DNA of 59,494 nt from Streptomyces sp. ISL-100 (GCF_018614615.1 NZ_JAGGOK010000065.1:77938-137431), one strand, 5' to 3'; shown: positions 42,562-50,894, numbered from the stretch's first letter. Translations and numbers: made by a program. Notes: generated from the sequence alone by a model not told the origin.

Positions 42562-43905
42562 ATGGACACGGCACCTTCCCCGCTCACGGACACCACGGCA
42601 GACGCTTCGGCCACCGACCGCAACCGGCGCAAGGTGGCGACCGCCGCCGCCCTCGCCTCCGCCGTCGAGTGGTACGACTACTTCGTCTTCGGTATCGCCG
42701 CGGCTCTCGTCCTCGGCGACCTGTACTTCCCCTCCGGCAGCTCGTCCGCCGGCGTACTCGCCGCCTTCGCCGCCTTCGCCGTCGGCTTCCTCGCCCGCCC
42801 GGTCGGCGGCGTCATCGCCGGCCACTTCGGCGACAAGCACGGCCGCAAGCCGATGCTGGTCCTGGCCCTGACGCTGATGGGCCTGGCCACCACCGGCATC
42901 GGTCTCCTGCCGACGTACGAGACCATCGGCATCGCCGCTCCCATCCTTCTCGTCCTGCTCCGCGTCTTCCAGGGCATCGCCGTCGGCGCCCAGTGGGGCG
43001 GCGCGATGCTGATGGCGACCGAGTACGCCCCCGAGGGCAAGCGCGGGCTGTACGGCAGCCTGGTGCAGCTCGGCGTTCCCATCGGCGTCGTCACCGCGAA
43101 CACGGTCTTCCTCATCGCGGGCGCCACGACCAGCGAGAGCGCGTTCGCGTCGTGGGGCTGGCGAGTGCCGTTCTTCGTCGGCGTCCTGGTGCTCGTACTC
43201 GCCTGGTACATCCACACGCGGGTCGAAGAGACTCCGGCGTTCCGCGAGGCGGAGCGCGCGCTGGCCGAGCAGGAGAAGGGGGCGGCGCGCTCGCCGCTCC
43301 GTACGATCCTGACGAAGCACCTCGGCACGGTCTTCCTGGCCGGTGGGTCCTTCGCGGTCAACACCGCGACGTTCTACATCATCATCACCGGGGTCCTGGA
43401 CTACGCGACCCGCGAACTGGAGATGGAACGCAGCGCGGTCCTCGCCGTCTCGCTGTGCGTCAGCCTCACGCAGTTGGTGATGATTCCCGCGTCGGCGGCC
43501 CTGTCCGACCGCATCGGCCGGCTGCGCATCTACGCCCTGGGTGCGGTGGGGCTTCTGGTGTGGGCGGTGCCGATGTTCCTGCTCATCGACACGAAGTCGC
43601 TGCTGTGGCTGGCGGTCGGGACGTTCGTGACGAGCTGCTTCCTCAGCATCATGTACGGGCCGCAGGCGGCGCTGTTCGCCGAGCTGTTCACGGCGGAGAT
43701 GCGGTACACGGGGGCGTCGCTCGGGTACCAGATCGCGGCGGTGTTCGGGGGCGGGCTGGCGCCGTTCATGATGGTGCTGCTTCTTGAGGCGACCGGTACG
43801 TCGATGGCGGTGTCGGCGTACATCATCGGACTCGCGGTGATCGCCCTGATCTCCATCAAGATCCTGTCGAACCGGGCTGCCGCCGCTGCCGCCGCGGCCG
43901 ACTAG
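42562..43905 (+). CDS. MHS-family metabolite:H+ symporter (MFS, ProP/ShiA-like)
   Basis: The product is 447 aa. The start ASAVEWYDYFVFGIAAALVLGDLYFP is the MHS hallmark. MFS motif A reads GHFGDKHGRKPMLV, and the mid-protein VFQGIAVGAQWGGAMLMATEYAPEGKRGLYGS is also typical. Twelve membrane segments are visible, with a 20-residue acidic/basic central loop. MHS members import small organic acids, osmolytes or shikimate; the substrate is not readable. A palindrome upstream suggests TetR control. Confidence 0.93.
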   Translation: MDTAPSPLTDTTADASATDRNRRKVATAAALASAVEWYDYFVFGIAAALVLGDLYFPSGSSSAGVLAAFAAFAVGFLARPVGGVIAGHFGDKHGRKPMLVLALTLMGLATTGIGLLPTYETIGIAAPILLVLLRVFQGIAVGAQWGGAMLMATEYAPEGKRGLYGSLVQLGVPIGVVTANTVFLIAGATTSESAFASWGWRVPFFVGVLVLVLAWYIHTRVEETPAFREAERALAEQEKGAARSPLRTILTKHLGTVFLAGGSFAVNTATFYIIITGVLDYATRELEMERSAVLAVSLCVSLTQLVMIPASAALSDRIGRLRIYALGAVGLLVWAVPMFLLIDTKSLLWLAVGTFVTSCFLSIMYGPQAALFAELFTAEMRYTGASLGYQIAAVFGGGLAPFMMVLLLEATGTSMAVSAYIIGLAVIALISIKILSNRAAAAAAAAD

Positions 43906-43934
43906 GGCGGGCGTTTGCGCCTGCCCCGGCCGCA

Positions 43935-43988
43935 AGGGCTGTCCCACCGGTCACCAGTAGCCAGTGCCACAGACCGCGGGACAGCCCT
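43935..43988. mobile_element. MITE-like inverted repeat / possible terminator
   Basis: AGGGCTGTCCC (43935-43945) and its perfect inverse GGGACAGCCCT (43978-43988) bound a 54-bp segment. GGGCTGTCCC ends resemble terminal repeats of actinobacterial IS5-type elements. The segment lies between convergent genes, so it may now serve as a bidirectional terminator. No target duplication is obvious. Confidence 0.4.
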
Positions 43989-44024
43989 CTGCCGGCCCGG
44001 GAGCGGGCGTTCGCCCGGCCGGCG

Positions 44025-46190
44025 TCAGGAGCTCGTGAGGATGACGAGTTTCTGGGTCGCCCGGGTCATCGCGACATAGCGGTCGACCGCTCCTTCGATG
44101 CCCTTGCCGAACGCCTCCGGGTCGATGAGGACGACCAGGTCGAACTCCAGCCCCTTCGACAGCTCCGGGGTCAGCGACCGGACGCGGGACGTCGCCCGGA
44201 ATGTTGGATCGCCGATGACGCAGGCGATCCCTTCGGCATGTGCGGCGAGCCAGTTGTCGAGGACCGAGCTCAGATCCGCAGCAGCTCCGTGCACGACGGG
44301 GACGCCGCTGCTGCGGATGGAGTTCGGTACGTTGGCGTCCGGGAGCACGGCCCGGATGACCGGCTCGGCTTCCGCCATGATTTCTTCCGGCGTCCGGTAG
44401 TTGATGCTCAGGGAGGCCAGGTTGATCCGGTCGAGCCCGACCCGCTCGAGCCGTTCCTGCCACGACTCCGTGAAGCCGTGCCTGGCCTGGGCACGATCCC
44501 CGACGATGGTGAAGCTCCGGGACGGGCACCGGAGCAGCAACATCTGCCACTCGGCGTCGGTCAGTTCCTGAGCCTCGTCCACGACGATGTGCGCGAACGG
44601 GCCGGCGAGCAAATCCTGGTCGGCGGTGTGCAGTTCGGACTCGTCGACCAGGCTGACCCGGGCGTCCTCGCCGCGCAGCATCGTCACCAGGCCCTCGCCG
44701 TCGTCACCGTCGGCGCCGGAGTCGGCTGCGGCCTCGACCAGGTTGTCGACGACTTGCGCCATGCGCTCGCGCTGGGCGGCGAGCACGGCCTCGTGCCGGC
44801 GCCTCCGCCGGGCCGCCTCCGGGTCACCGAGCCGCTGCCGTGCCGCGTCCAGGAGCGGCAGGTCGGACACCGTCCAGGCCTGGGGGTCCCCGCGCTGCAG
44901 CTTCGAGACGTCATCGCGGCTGAGCCAGGGAGCACACTTGCGCAGGTAGGCGGGTACCGACCACAGGTCTGCGACGAGGTCGGCCGCTTCGAGCAGCGGC
45001 CACGCGCGGTCGAAGGCTGTGAGCAGCTCCCTGTCCTGCCCCAGCGACTTGCGGAGCAGGTCGGGCGAGACGTCGCCGTCGTGCTTGTCCACCAGGATCG
45101 TGAGCAGCTCCTCCCAGATCTGGTCGCGCGCCTCGTTGTGCGGAATACCGGGTGCTGCTTCGAACGCCACGGCCCAGTCGTCGGCGCTCAGCCAGATGTC
45201 GGACCAGTGGGTAGTGACCGTCATCCCCCTGGTGGGCGGCTCCTCGTAGAACCTGACGGCCGTCTCGATCGCCTTCACCAGATTCGCGGACGACTTCAGG
45301 AGGGCCACGTCCGGGTCGGCCTCGATCGCTGCCGCGGCTCCCTCGGCGACGAGGTCCCGCAGGGTGCAGGTCTGCACGCCCTCCTCTCCGAGGCTGGGGA
45401 GTACGTCGGCGACGTAGCCGAGGTAGGGCCGGCTCGGACCGACGAACAGCACGCCGCCACGGCGGTGACCGAGGCGAGGGTCGGAGTAGAGGAGGTAGGC
45501 GGAGCGGTGCAGGGCGACGACGGTCTTTCCCGTACCCGGACCGCCGTCGACGACGAGAGCGCCGCGCGATCCCGCGCGGATGATGGCGTCCTGATCGGCC
45601 TGGATGGTGCCGAGCACGTCTCGCATCCGGGGCGAGCGGTTGCTGCCCAGGCTGGCGATGAAGGCGGACTGGTCGTCGAGCGCGGCGTGCCCGGCAAACC
45701 CGTCCGAGGTGAACACCTCGTCCCAGTAGTCGCTGATCCGGCCGCGGGTCCAGCGGTACCTGCGGCGGCTTGCCAGACCCATCGGGTTGGCGTGGGTGGC
45801 TCCGAAGAACGGCTCGGCCGCGGGGGAGCGCCAGTCGAGCAGCAGCCATCGGCCCGCGCTGTCCGTAAGGCCAAGTCGTCCGACGTACACGGGCTCTGGG
45901 TTGTCCGCGCTGACCATGTGTCCCAGGCACAGGTCCAGACCGAAGCGACGCAGTGCGCGCAGGCGAGCGGTCAGCCGGTGGATCTCCATGTCCCGGTCCA
46001 TCGCCTGCCGGCCGATGCCTCCGGGCCGCTTGCGCTCGGCATCGAGTTGGTCGGTCAGTTCGGCGATCGACTGCTCAAGGCACTCCGCGATGGCCGCGAA
46101 GTGCTGCTCGTCGCCGGCGATCAGCGTCGGGTCGGCCTTGGGGGAGAGGCGGTCGGGAAGGTCAAAGGCGCTGGTAGTAAGGGGGTTCAA
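44025..46190 (-). CDS. helR: HelR/HelD-type RNA polymerase-protecting helicase-like ATPase
   Basis: The product is 721 aa from a TTG behind GGAG with 8-base spacing; the only other candidate is a TTG at 46241. The next in-frame Met is well inside. An N-terminal coiled coil (LEQSIAELTDQLDAERKR, MEIHRLTARLRALRRF) is followed by SF1 motifs: Walker A DGGPGTGKTVVALH, II VVDEAQELTD, III GDRAQARHGFTESW, IV-like SINYRTPEEI, VI VAMTRATQKL. HelD proteins pull RNA polymerase off DNA; the HelR branch also displaces rifamycins from it. The upstream rgt gene and rifamycin-associated elements support the HelR assignment over a general HelD. Confidence 0.85.
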   Translation of the reverse strand: MNPLTTSAFDLPDRLSPKADPTLIAGDEQHFAAIAECLEQSIAELTDQLDAERKRPGGIGRQAMDRDMEIHRLTARLRALRRFGLDLCLGHMVSADNPEPVYVGRLGLTDSAGRWLLLDWRSPAAEPFFGATHANPMGLASRRRYRWTRGRISDYWDEVFTSDGFAGHAALDDQSAFIASLGSNRSPRMRDVLGTIQADQDAIIRAGSRGALVVDGGPGTGKTVVALHRSAYLLYSDPRLGHRRGGVLFVGPSRPYLGYVADVLPSLGEEGVQTCTLRDLVAEGAAAAIEADPDVALLKSSANLVKAIETAVRFYEEPPTRGMTVTTHWSDIWLSADDWAVAFEAAPGIPHNEARDQIWEELLTILVDKHDGDVSPDLLRKSLGQDRELLTAFDRAWPLLEAADLVADLWSVPAYLRKCAPWLSRDDVSKLQRGDPQAWTVSDLPLLDAARQRLGDPEAARRRRRHEAVLAAQRERMAQVVDNLVEAAADSGADGDDGEGLVTMLRGEDARVSLVDESELHTADQDLLAGPFAHIVVDEAQELTDAEWQMLLLRCPSRSFTIVGDRAQARHGFTESWQERLERVGLDRINLASLSINYRTPEEIMAEAEPVIRAVLPDANVPNSIRSSGVPVVHGAAADLSSVLDNWLAAHAEGIACVIGDPTFRATSRVRSLTPELSKGLEFDLVVLIDPEAFGKGIEGAVDRYVAMTRATQKLVILTSS

Positions 46191-46230
46191 GTCATAAGCT
46201 CCGATGTGAGGCCGCTCGCAACCATTGATT

Positions 46231-46246
46231 GCGCGCGGCAAGGCGT
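46231..46246 (-). promoter_or_regulatory. degenerate rifamycin-associated element upstream of helR
   Basis: GCGCGCGGCAAGGCGT keeps the half GCGGCAAGGC of the full element (GGGGCTTGCGGCAAGGCCCC) exactly and departs in the other half. It lies about 41-56 bp upstream of the chosen TTG. It reads in the plus orientation, unlike the copy at 47646. Whether it still works is uncertain. Confidence 0.35.
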
Positions 46247-46352
46247 CTGGACCGGCGTGACGAACCTGGTGACCATGACGCCGTTGTCGGTTCAGGTCGC
46301 CATGGTTCGCGGGTTCTCGTGCTCTGGTCCTGGCTCGACGATTCCGCGTGGT

Positions 46353-47588
46353 TCACGCGGACACTTGCGGCATTTCTCCGCCGGTCGCGTCGAGCAGCAA
46401 CTTCGCGGCCACCGTTGTCCCGTCGGTCCGGATCGTGCCGGCCACGGCCCTCGCTCGTGCGGCGGTCTCGGGGGTCAGGGCCGTGCTGAGCGCGGCCGAC
46501 AGGGACTCGAAGGTCGGAGTCGGACCGTCGTGTGCGGCGCCGATGCCCAACTCGGCCACCCGGCCCGCCCAGTACGGCTGGTCCACCATCTGGGGTACGA
46601 CCACCTGAGGCGCGCCGGCCCGGGCAGCCGTCGTCGTGGTGCCCGCACCGCCGTGGTGCACGACGGCGGCGACCCGGCCGAACAGTGCCTGCTGATTGAC
46701 CTCGTCGAGGACGAAGCAGTCGTCCTGGTCGTCGTCCAGGGCCAGGTCCGCCCAGCCGCGGGAGACGACTGCGCGGTGGCCCTGCGCGCGGACCGCCTCG
46801 ACAGCCACCTGGGCGACGTCCTTCGAGGCGCGCATGGGCATGCTGCCGAAGCCCACGTACACCGGTGGTGTGCCGGCGTTCAGGAACGCCTCCAACTCGG
46901 ACGGGAGCGGGCGTTCGTCCGGCAGGATCCACGCGCCGGTCTGCACGACGTCGAGGTCCGTCGAGTCCTGCCACGGGCCCAGGGTCGGGTCCGCCGCGAG
47001 CCACGGCTGGTCGGTGAAGGTGTGGTCGCGGACGTTGTCCACCGGTGGCAGGCCGATCGCTGCCCGGTGGGTGTTGAGCGGCGCGGCGTACAGCGCGTTC
47101 ACCTTCTCGGCGTCCAAGTCCCACAGCACCCGGTTGTCGGTCTCTTCCGGTGGGAACGGCACTCCCGGCCGCTGCTGCGGCGGGTAGTTCGGCGACGGCA
47201 GTTCGAACGGATGGAAGCACGCGTACACGTAGCGGATGCCCAGCTTCTCGGCCACCGACCGCACGCCGGCCGGAATCAGGCCGGTCGCCACCAGCACATC
47301 ACATCCCTCGGCCGCCGCGGCGAGCGTGTCGAACCGCTCGGCGACCAGCTTGGCCGCGATCCGGGGCACGTCCGCCGCCGACGGCGGCGTCACCCCGGTC
47401 ACCAGCGCGCGCACCGACTGGCCGAACGGCACCAGCTCCACGCCGGCACCTGCCAGCAGCTCCGCGAACTCCTTGTCCGGCGGCGCGCACACCCGCACCT
47501 CGGCACCGAGCGCCTGCAACCGCACCGCGAGCCCCACCAGCGGTTCGACGTCCCCGCGCGACCCGTACGTCGACAACAGCACTCGCAT
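46353..47588 (-). CDS. rgt: rifampin-type glycosyltransferase (GT1 family)
   Basis: The product is 411 aa. The N-terminal acceptor half opens MRVLLSTYGSRGDVEPLVGLAVRLQALGAEV; the C-terminal donor half carries VYVGFGSMPM and the nucleotide-sugar motif VVHHGGAGTTTTAARAGAPQVVVPQMVDQPYWAGRV. Length and fold match macrolide/rifamycin glycosyltransferases. The diagnostic context is the RAE 58 bp upstream, known to control rifampin glycosyltransferase, phosphotransferase, monooxygenase and HelR genes. It probably transfers glucose to the C-23 hydroxyl of rifamycins, blocking polymerase binding. helR follows 162 bp downstream. Confidence 0.85.
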   Translation of the reverse strand: MRVLLSTYGSRGDVEPLVGLAVRLQALGAEVRVCAPPDKEFAELLAGAGVELVPFGQSVRALVTGVTPPSAADVPRIAAKLVAERFDTLAAAAEGCDVLVATGLIPAGVRSVAEKLGIRYVYACFHPFELPSPNYPPQQRPGVPFPPEETDNRVLWDLDAEKVNALYAAPLNTHRAAIGLPPVDNVRDHTFTDQPWLAADPTLGPWQDSTDLDVVQTGAWILPDERPLPSELEAFLNAGTPPVYVGFGSMPMRASKDVAQVAVEAVRAQGHRAVVSRGWADLALDDDQDDCFVLDEVNQQALFGRVAAVVHHGGAGTTTTAARAGAPQVVVPQMVDQPYWAGRVAELGIGAAHDGPTPTFESLSAALSTALTPETAARARAVAGTIRTDGTTVAAKLLLDATGGEMPQVSA

Positions 47589-47645
47589 TCAGTGACTCTC
47601 ACTTCCGCAGATTCTGGCTTAGGCCGGTGATTCTGCGGCACGACC

Positions 47646-47665
47646 GGGGCCTTGCCGCAAGCCCC
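47646..47665 (-). promoter_or_regulatory. rifamycin-associated element (RAE)
   Basis: On the minus strand the site reads GGGGCTTGCGGCAAGGCCCC, the full RAE inverted repeat. It lies 58-77 bp upstream of the glycosyltransferase start. In actinomycetes this element is required for rifamycin-induced expression of resistance genes. Confidence 0.9.
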
Positions 47666-47745
47666 CCACTGCGCTATAAGTTAAGAGTGGAAAGGAGTGG
47701 GTACACCTCCTTCCCTCTTTCGTCCGCTGGACGGACAACCTCCTC

Positions 47746-47789
47746 GCGAAGCGCCGTACCGCCGCATGCGGCGGTACTGTCGGCTTCGC
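47746..47789 (-). terminator. strong hairpin downstream of the PEP-mutase-like gene
   Basis: A perfect 22-bp palindrome at 47756-47777 (left arm GTACCGCCGCA) is nested in outer arms GCGAAGC and GCTTCGC. It begins 17 bp past the gene's stop, so it is best read as its terminator, insulating the rifamycin locus. A second weak hairpin, GGAAAGGAG / CTCCTTCC, lies near 47690-47714. Confidence 0.75.
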
Positions 47790-47805
47790 CGGACGGAGCC
47801 GGGGC

Positions 47806-48597
47806 CTACTTCCCGTACAGGTCCGCCCACCCGTCCGCCACCGCGTACGCCGGCACGCCCGCCACATCCACCGTGCCGCCCCCCGACACCGCCCGCGCCA
47901 GATCCGCCGCATGCCGCACTGCCGCCCGGAATAGCAGCGAGCCCGTGCTGACCCTGGCCACCCCCAGCTCCGCCAGCCGCGCGACCGTCAACCGGCCCGG
48001 TGCGTACAGGATGTTGAGCGGCGCCTCGTACTCGGCCGTCAGGGCGGCGATGACGGACTCGTCCTGCAGCCCCGGTACGAACAGGCCGTCCGCGCCCGCC
48101 TCCTGGTAGGCGGAGAGCCGGTGCGCCGTCTCGTCCGCGTGGCCCGGCAGCCAGTGCGTATCCGCGCGCGCGTTGACGAACAGAGTCGGCGCCGCTTCCT
48201 TCACCGCACGGATCACCTCCCGCTGGTGCGCCAGTGGCGCGAGCGTGCCGTCCGTGCGGCCGTCCTCGATGTTCACCCCGGCCACCCCCGCCCGTACGAG
48301 ATCAGCAGCCAGCGCGGCGACCTCGGCCGGGTCAGCGCTGAATCCGCCCTCGATGTCCACGGTGACCGGGACCGGCAGCCGCGTGAGCCCGCGTCCGAGG
48401 TGGAGCGTCTCCTCGCGTGCCGTGCCGGTCGCGTCCGGTTTGCCGGCGGCCGACGCGACGCCGAGGCTGGTCGTCCCGATGGCGGCGAAACCGGCCTCGG
48501 CGAGGGCGGCGGCGGAGGCGTGGTCCCAGGCGTTGGGGAGGACGAGCGGGGTGCCGGGGCGGTGGTGCAGGGCGCGGAATTCGTCGTAACGGCTCAT
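47806..48597 (-). CDS. isocitrate lyase/PEP mutase family protein
   Basis: The product is 263 aa from an ATG overlapping the upstream stop (ATGA). It shows PLVLPNAWDHASAAALAEAGFAAIGTTSLGVA, PVTVDIEGGFS (metal Asp), GVNIEDGRTDG and NARADTHWLPG, the oxaloacetate-hydrolase/PEP-mutase-like core. The catalytic loop of true lyases (KKCGH) is not seen, as usual in this subgroup of unknown substrate. It is the third gene of an ArsR-P450-PEPM group. Confidence 0.9.
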   Translation of the reverse strand: MSRYDEFRALHHRPGTPLVLPNAWDHASAAALAEAGFAAIGTTSLGVASAAGKPDATGTAREETLHLGRGLTRLPVPVTVDIEGGFSADPAEVAALAADLVRAGVAGVNIEDGRTDGTLAPLAHQREVIRAVKEAAPTLFVNARADTHWLPGHADETAHRLSAYQEAGADGLFVPGLQDESVIAALTAEYEAPLNILYAPGRLTVARLAELGVARVSTGSLLFRAAVRHAADLARAVSGGGTVDVAGVPAYAVADGWADLYGK

Positions 48598-49364
48598 GAG
48601 TTCGTCTCCTCCAGTAGTACGTCGAGTACGCCGCAGGCCAGCGCCAGGGCGTGCCGGGATCCGGGGCACGGGCGGATGCCGTGGCCGAAGGGGGCGTCGG
48701 CGGACGCCAGGTCCAGAGGTACGTCGGTGCCCTCGGGCACGGACCGGCCGTGCAGCGCCGCCCCGGCGGCGGCGACGCGTTGCGTGCCGCGCACGGGTGG
48801 GGCAAGGCGGAGGGTTTCGGCGACCAACTCATCGGTGGGGAGGGTGGTTTGCTGCCGTGCCCCGGCTTCGAGGGCGCTGACGATCAGCGCGGCCGTGGCG
48901 TCGCAGGTCTGTACGAGCAGCCCGATCCGGTTCGCGACGCGCTCCGGCTCGTCGTCCGGCAGCAGGCCGACCAGAGTGCGTACGCCCTCGTCCGCGCGCG
49001 CCATCACCTCCGGCGCCGCCCCCGGCCGGTAGGCCGCCGCGACCGCGCGGGTCGCGGGGACGACGTCCGCATGGGCGCCGAGCGCGGTGCCGAGGACGGC
49101 TACCGGGATGTAGGGCGCCGCGTCGGGTGATGCGGCGTGACGGGTCAGAATCCTGGCCGATTCCCGCAGTCGGTGGGGGTCGAGGCGTCCTAACTCGCCC
49201 TCGGCCAGGGCCCGGCGCCGTGCGTGCACCTCGCCGTTGCTGAAGCGGGCCACGGCGCCGCGCAGCCATCGCATGGTTTCGGGTGCGCCGCCGGCGGGCG
49301 CTTCCGGTACGAGGAACCGGGGGTCGCGGAGCACGGCACGGGCGTCCGGAGTGGGCGTTGTCAT
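48594..49364 (-). CDS. compact cytochrome P450-like protein
   Basis: The product is 256 aa, far below the usual 400. It retains a K-helix ExxR (AETLRLAPPVRGTQRVA) and a heme Cys loop FGHGIRPCPGSRHALALA, and a poor I-helix (LLVQTCDATAALIVSAL) lacking the acid-alcohol pair. The N-terminal half of a normal P450 is reduced to MRWLRGAVARFSNGEVHARRRALAEGEL. The frame is intact, so it may be a reduced heme protein rather than a decay product. It overlaps the PEP-mutase-like gene. Confidence 0.75.
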   Translation of the reverse strand: MTTPTPDARAVLRDPRFLVPEAPAGGAPETMRWLRGAVARFSNGEVHARRRALAEGELGRLDPHRLRESARILTRHAASPDAAPYIPVAVLGTALGAHADVVPATRAVAAAYRPGAAPEVMARADEGVRTLVGLLPDDEPERVANRIGLLVQTCDATAALIVSALEAGARQQTTLPTDELVAETLRLAPPVRGTQRVAAAGAALHGRSVPEGTDVPLDLASADAPFGHGIRPCPGSRHALALACGVLDVLLEETNS

Positions 49365-49421
49365 GGCCCTGAACGTACCGCCGCGACGGTTCGGCCACCG
49401 CCGAAGAGTGCGGGGTCCCGG

Positions 49422-50168
49422 TTACAGCGTCCCGCGCTCGATCCCCAGCGCCTCGCGCAGTGCCCGTTCCCCGGGCTCGGTGATCTTCACCGCCCGCTCC
49501 GAGCCGATCCGTACGCACCATCCCGCATCCAGCGCATGACGGCACAGCGCCGCCCCCGCCACCCCCGCAAGGTGCGGGCGGCGCTCGGTCCAGTCGAGGC
49601 AGGAGCGTACGAGTGGCCGCCGGCCCGTGCGTTCCAGGCCGATGCCGAGCGCGCCGAACCAGCCCAGCCCCTCCTCCGTGAGCGCGAAGCCGGTGTCCTG
49701 CCGCAGCAGGCCACGTGCCGTCATCGCGTCCGCGATCACGATGCCGATCCGCCCGGCCAGGTGGTCGTAACACGTGCGGCCACGCGCCATCGCACTGCTC
49801 GCACTTGCCGCCCGCAGCGAACGGGGAGGCCCCGGAGGCGCCGCGGTCGCCACCTGCGCGGCGAGGTCCTCGACCATGTGTGCCGTGCCCGTGTCGGCCA
49901 GCCGGACGTACCGGTGCCTGCCCTGCCGCTCCTCCGCCAGCAGCCCCCCGGCGACAAGCTTGCCGAGGTGCTCGCTCGCGGTCGAAGCGGCCACCCCCGC
50001 GTGGCGCGCCAGTTCGCCGGCCGTCCAGGCCCGCCCGTCGAGCAGGGCCAGGCAGAACGACGCCCGGGTCTCGTCGGCGAGGAGTGCGGCGAGCGCCGCG
50101 AGGCGGCGCGCGGGGGAGGAGCGGTGGGGGGAGGGGCGAGTGGAGTGGTGGGAGTCGTCTTGCGCCAT
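49422..50168 (-). CDS. ArsR-family transcriptional regulator
   Basis: The product is 248 aa. The winged HTH (about 22-90) reads LAALLADETRASFCLALLDGRAWTAGELARHAGVAASTASEHLGKLVAGGLLAEERQGRHRYVRL. No metal-binding ELCVC motif is present, so it is unlikely to sense metals. The C-terminal part (LGIERTGRRPLVRSCLDWTERRPHL) is the common Streptomyces extension. It heads the P450/PEP-mutase-like group, 57 bp upstream. Confidence 0.92.
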   Translation of the reverse strand: MAQDDSHHSTRPSPHRSSPARRLAALAALLADETRASFCLALLDGRAWTAGELARHAGVAASTASEHLGKLVAGGLLAEERQGRHRYVRLADTGTAHMVEDLAAQVATAAPPGPPRSLRAASASSAMARGRTCYDHLAGRIGIVIADAMTARGLLRQDTGFALTEEGLGWFGALGIGLERTGRRPLVRSCLDWTERRPHLAGVAGAALCRHALDAGWCVRIGSERAVKITEPGERALREALGIERGTL

Positions 50169-50183
50169 GCGTCCCAGGATGCG

Positions 50184-50849
50184 TCAGGGATTGTTCGGCG
50201 TGCGCCGAACCGCCCCCCACTGCTCGTACTGGAGCGCCAAGCCGTCGATCAGCGCCCGCAGCCCCGTCTCGAACGCGCCCTCGTCGACCTTCTGCCGCCG
50301 CTCCGCGAGCAGATGGGCCTGGCCGAGGTGCGGATAGTCCGCCGGATCGTACGCCGTCTCGTCGTCGACGAAGCCGCTCGCGAACGAGCCGAGCGCCGAG
50401 CCAGTGATGAAGTACCGCATCAGCGCGCCGATGTACGTCGCCTGGGCCGGCGGCCACCCCGCCCTGACCATCGCACCGAACACCGCGTCGGCGACCCGCA
50501 GGCCGGCCGGCCTGCGCCCCGGCCCGCGGGCCAGTACCGGAACGATGTTGGGGTGCTCCGTGAGCGCCGCGCGGTAGGAGACGGCGTAATCGTGCAGCGC
50601 GGTCTGCCAGTCGCGGCCGTCCGCCGGGTCGAACATCGTCAGGTCGACCTTCGCGCTCACCCCGTCGGCGACCGCGTCGAGGATCTCGTCCTTGTTGTGG
50701 AAGTGGTTGTAGAGGGACGGCCCGCTGACCCCGAGCTCCGCCGCGAGCCTCCGCGTCGACACCGCGTCGAGACCTTCCGCGTCCACGAGCGCACTCGCCG
50801 CCCCGACGATGCGGTCACGGCTGAGGAGGGGCTTGCGCGGTCGGGCCAT
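50184..50849 (-). CDS. TetR-family transcriptional regulator
   Basis: The product is 221 aa starting MARPRKPLLSRDRIV. The HTH reads IVGAASALVDAEGLDAVSTRRLAAELGVSGPSLYNHFHNKDEILDAV. The C-terminal domain has the TetR_C_1 style ALMRYFITGSALGSFASG. It is divergent from the acyl-CoA dehydrogenase. The CTAGC-N3-GCTAA palindrome at 50878-50894 between them is its likely operator. Confidence 0.92.
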   Translation of the reverse strand: MARPRKPLLSRDRIVGAASALVDAEGLDAVSTRRLAAELGVSGPSLYNHFHNKDEILDAVADGVSAKVDLTMFDPADGRDWQTALHDYAVSYRAALTEHPNIVPVLARGPGRRPAGLRVADAVFGAMVRAGWPPAQATYIGALMRYFITGSALGSFASGFVDDETAYDPADYPHLGQAHLLAERRQKVDEGAFETGLRALIDGLALQYEQWGAVRRTPNNP

Positions 50850-50877
50850 GCGGCACATAGTAGGCCGTGCATCAAGA

Positions 50878-50894
50878 AACTAGCAGTGCTAATT
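50878..50894. promoter_or_regulatory. TetR operator AACTAGC-N3-GCTAATT
   Basis: A near-perfect 7-3-7 palindrome in the 82-bp divergent region. It closely matches the CTAGC-N3-GCTAG sites at 38985, 39037 and 39556. Confidence 0.7.

Noticed and set aside
42034..43947. 637-aa minus-strand frame opposite the MHS symporter
   Set aside because: It is His/Arg/Asp-rich and motif-free; the plus-strand symporter is unambiguous.
44238..47630. 1130-aa open frame on the plus strand opposite helR and rgt
   Set aside because: It is an antisense shadow of two clearly coding genes. It has no domain, is low-complexity and arises from the GC bias of the true codons.
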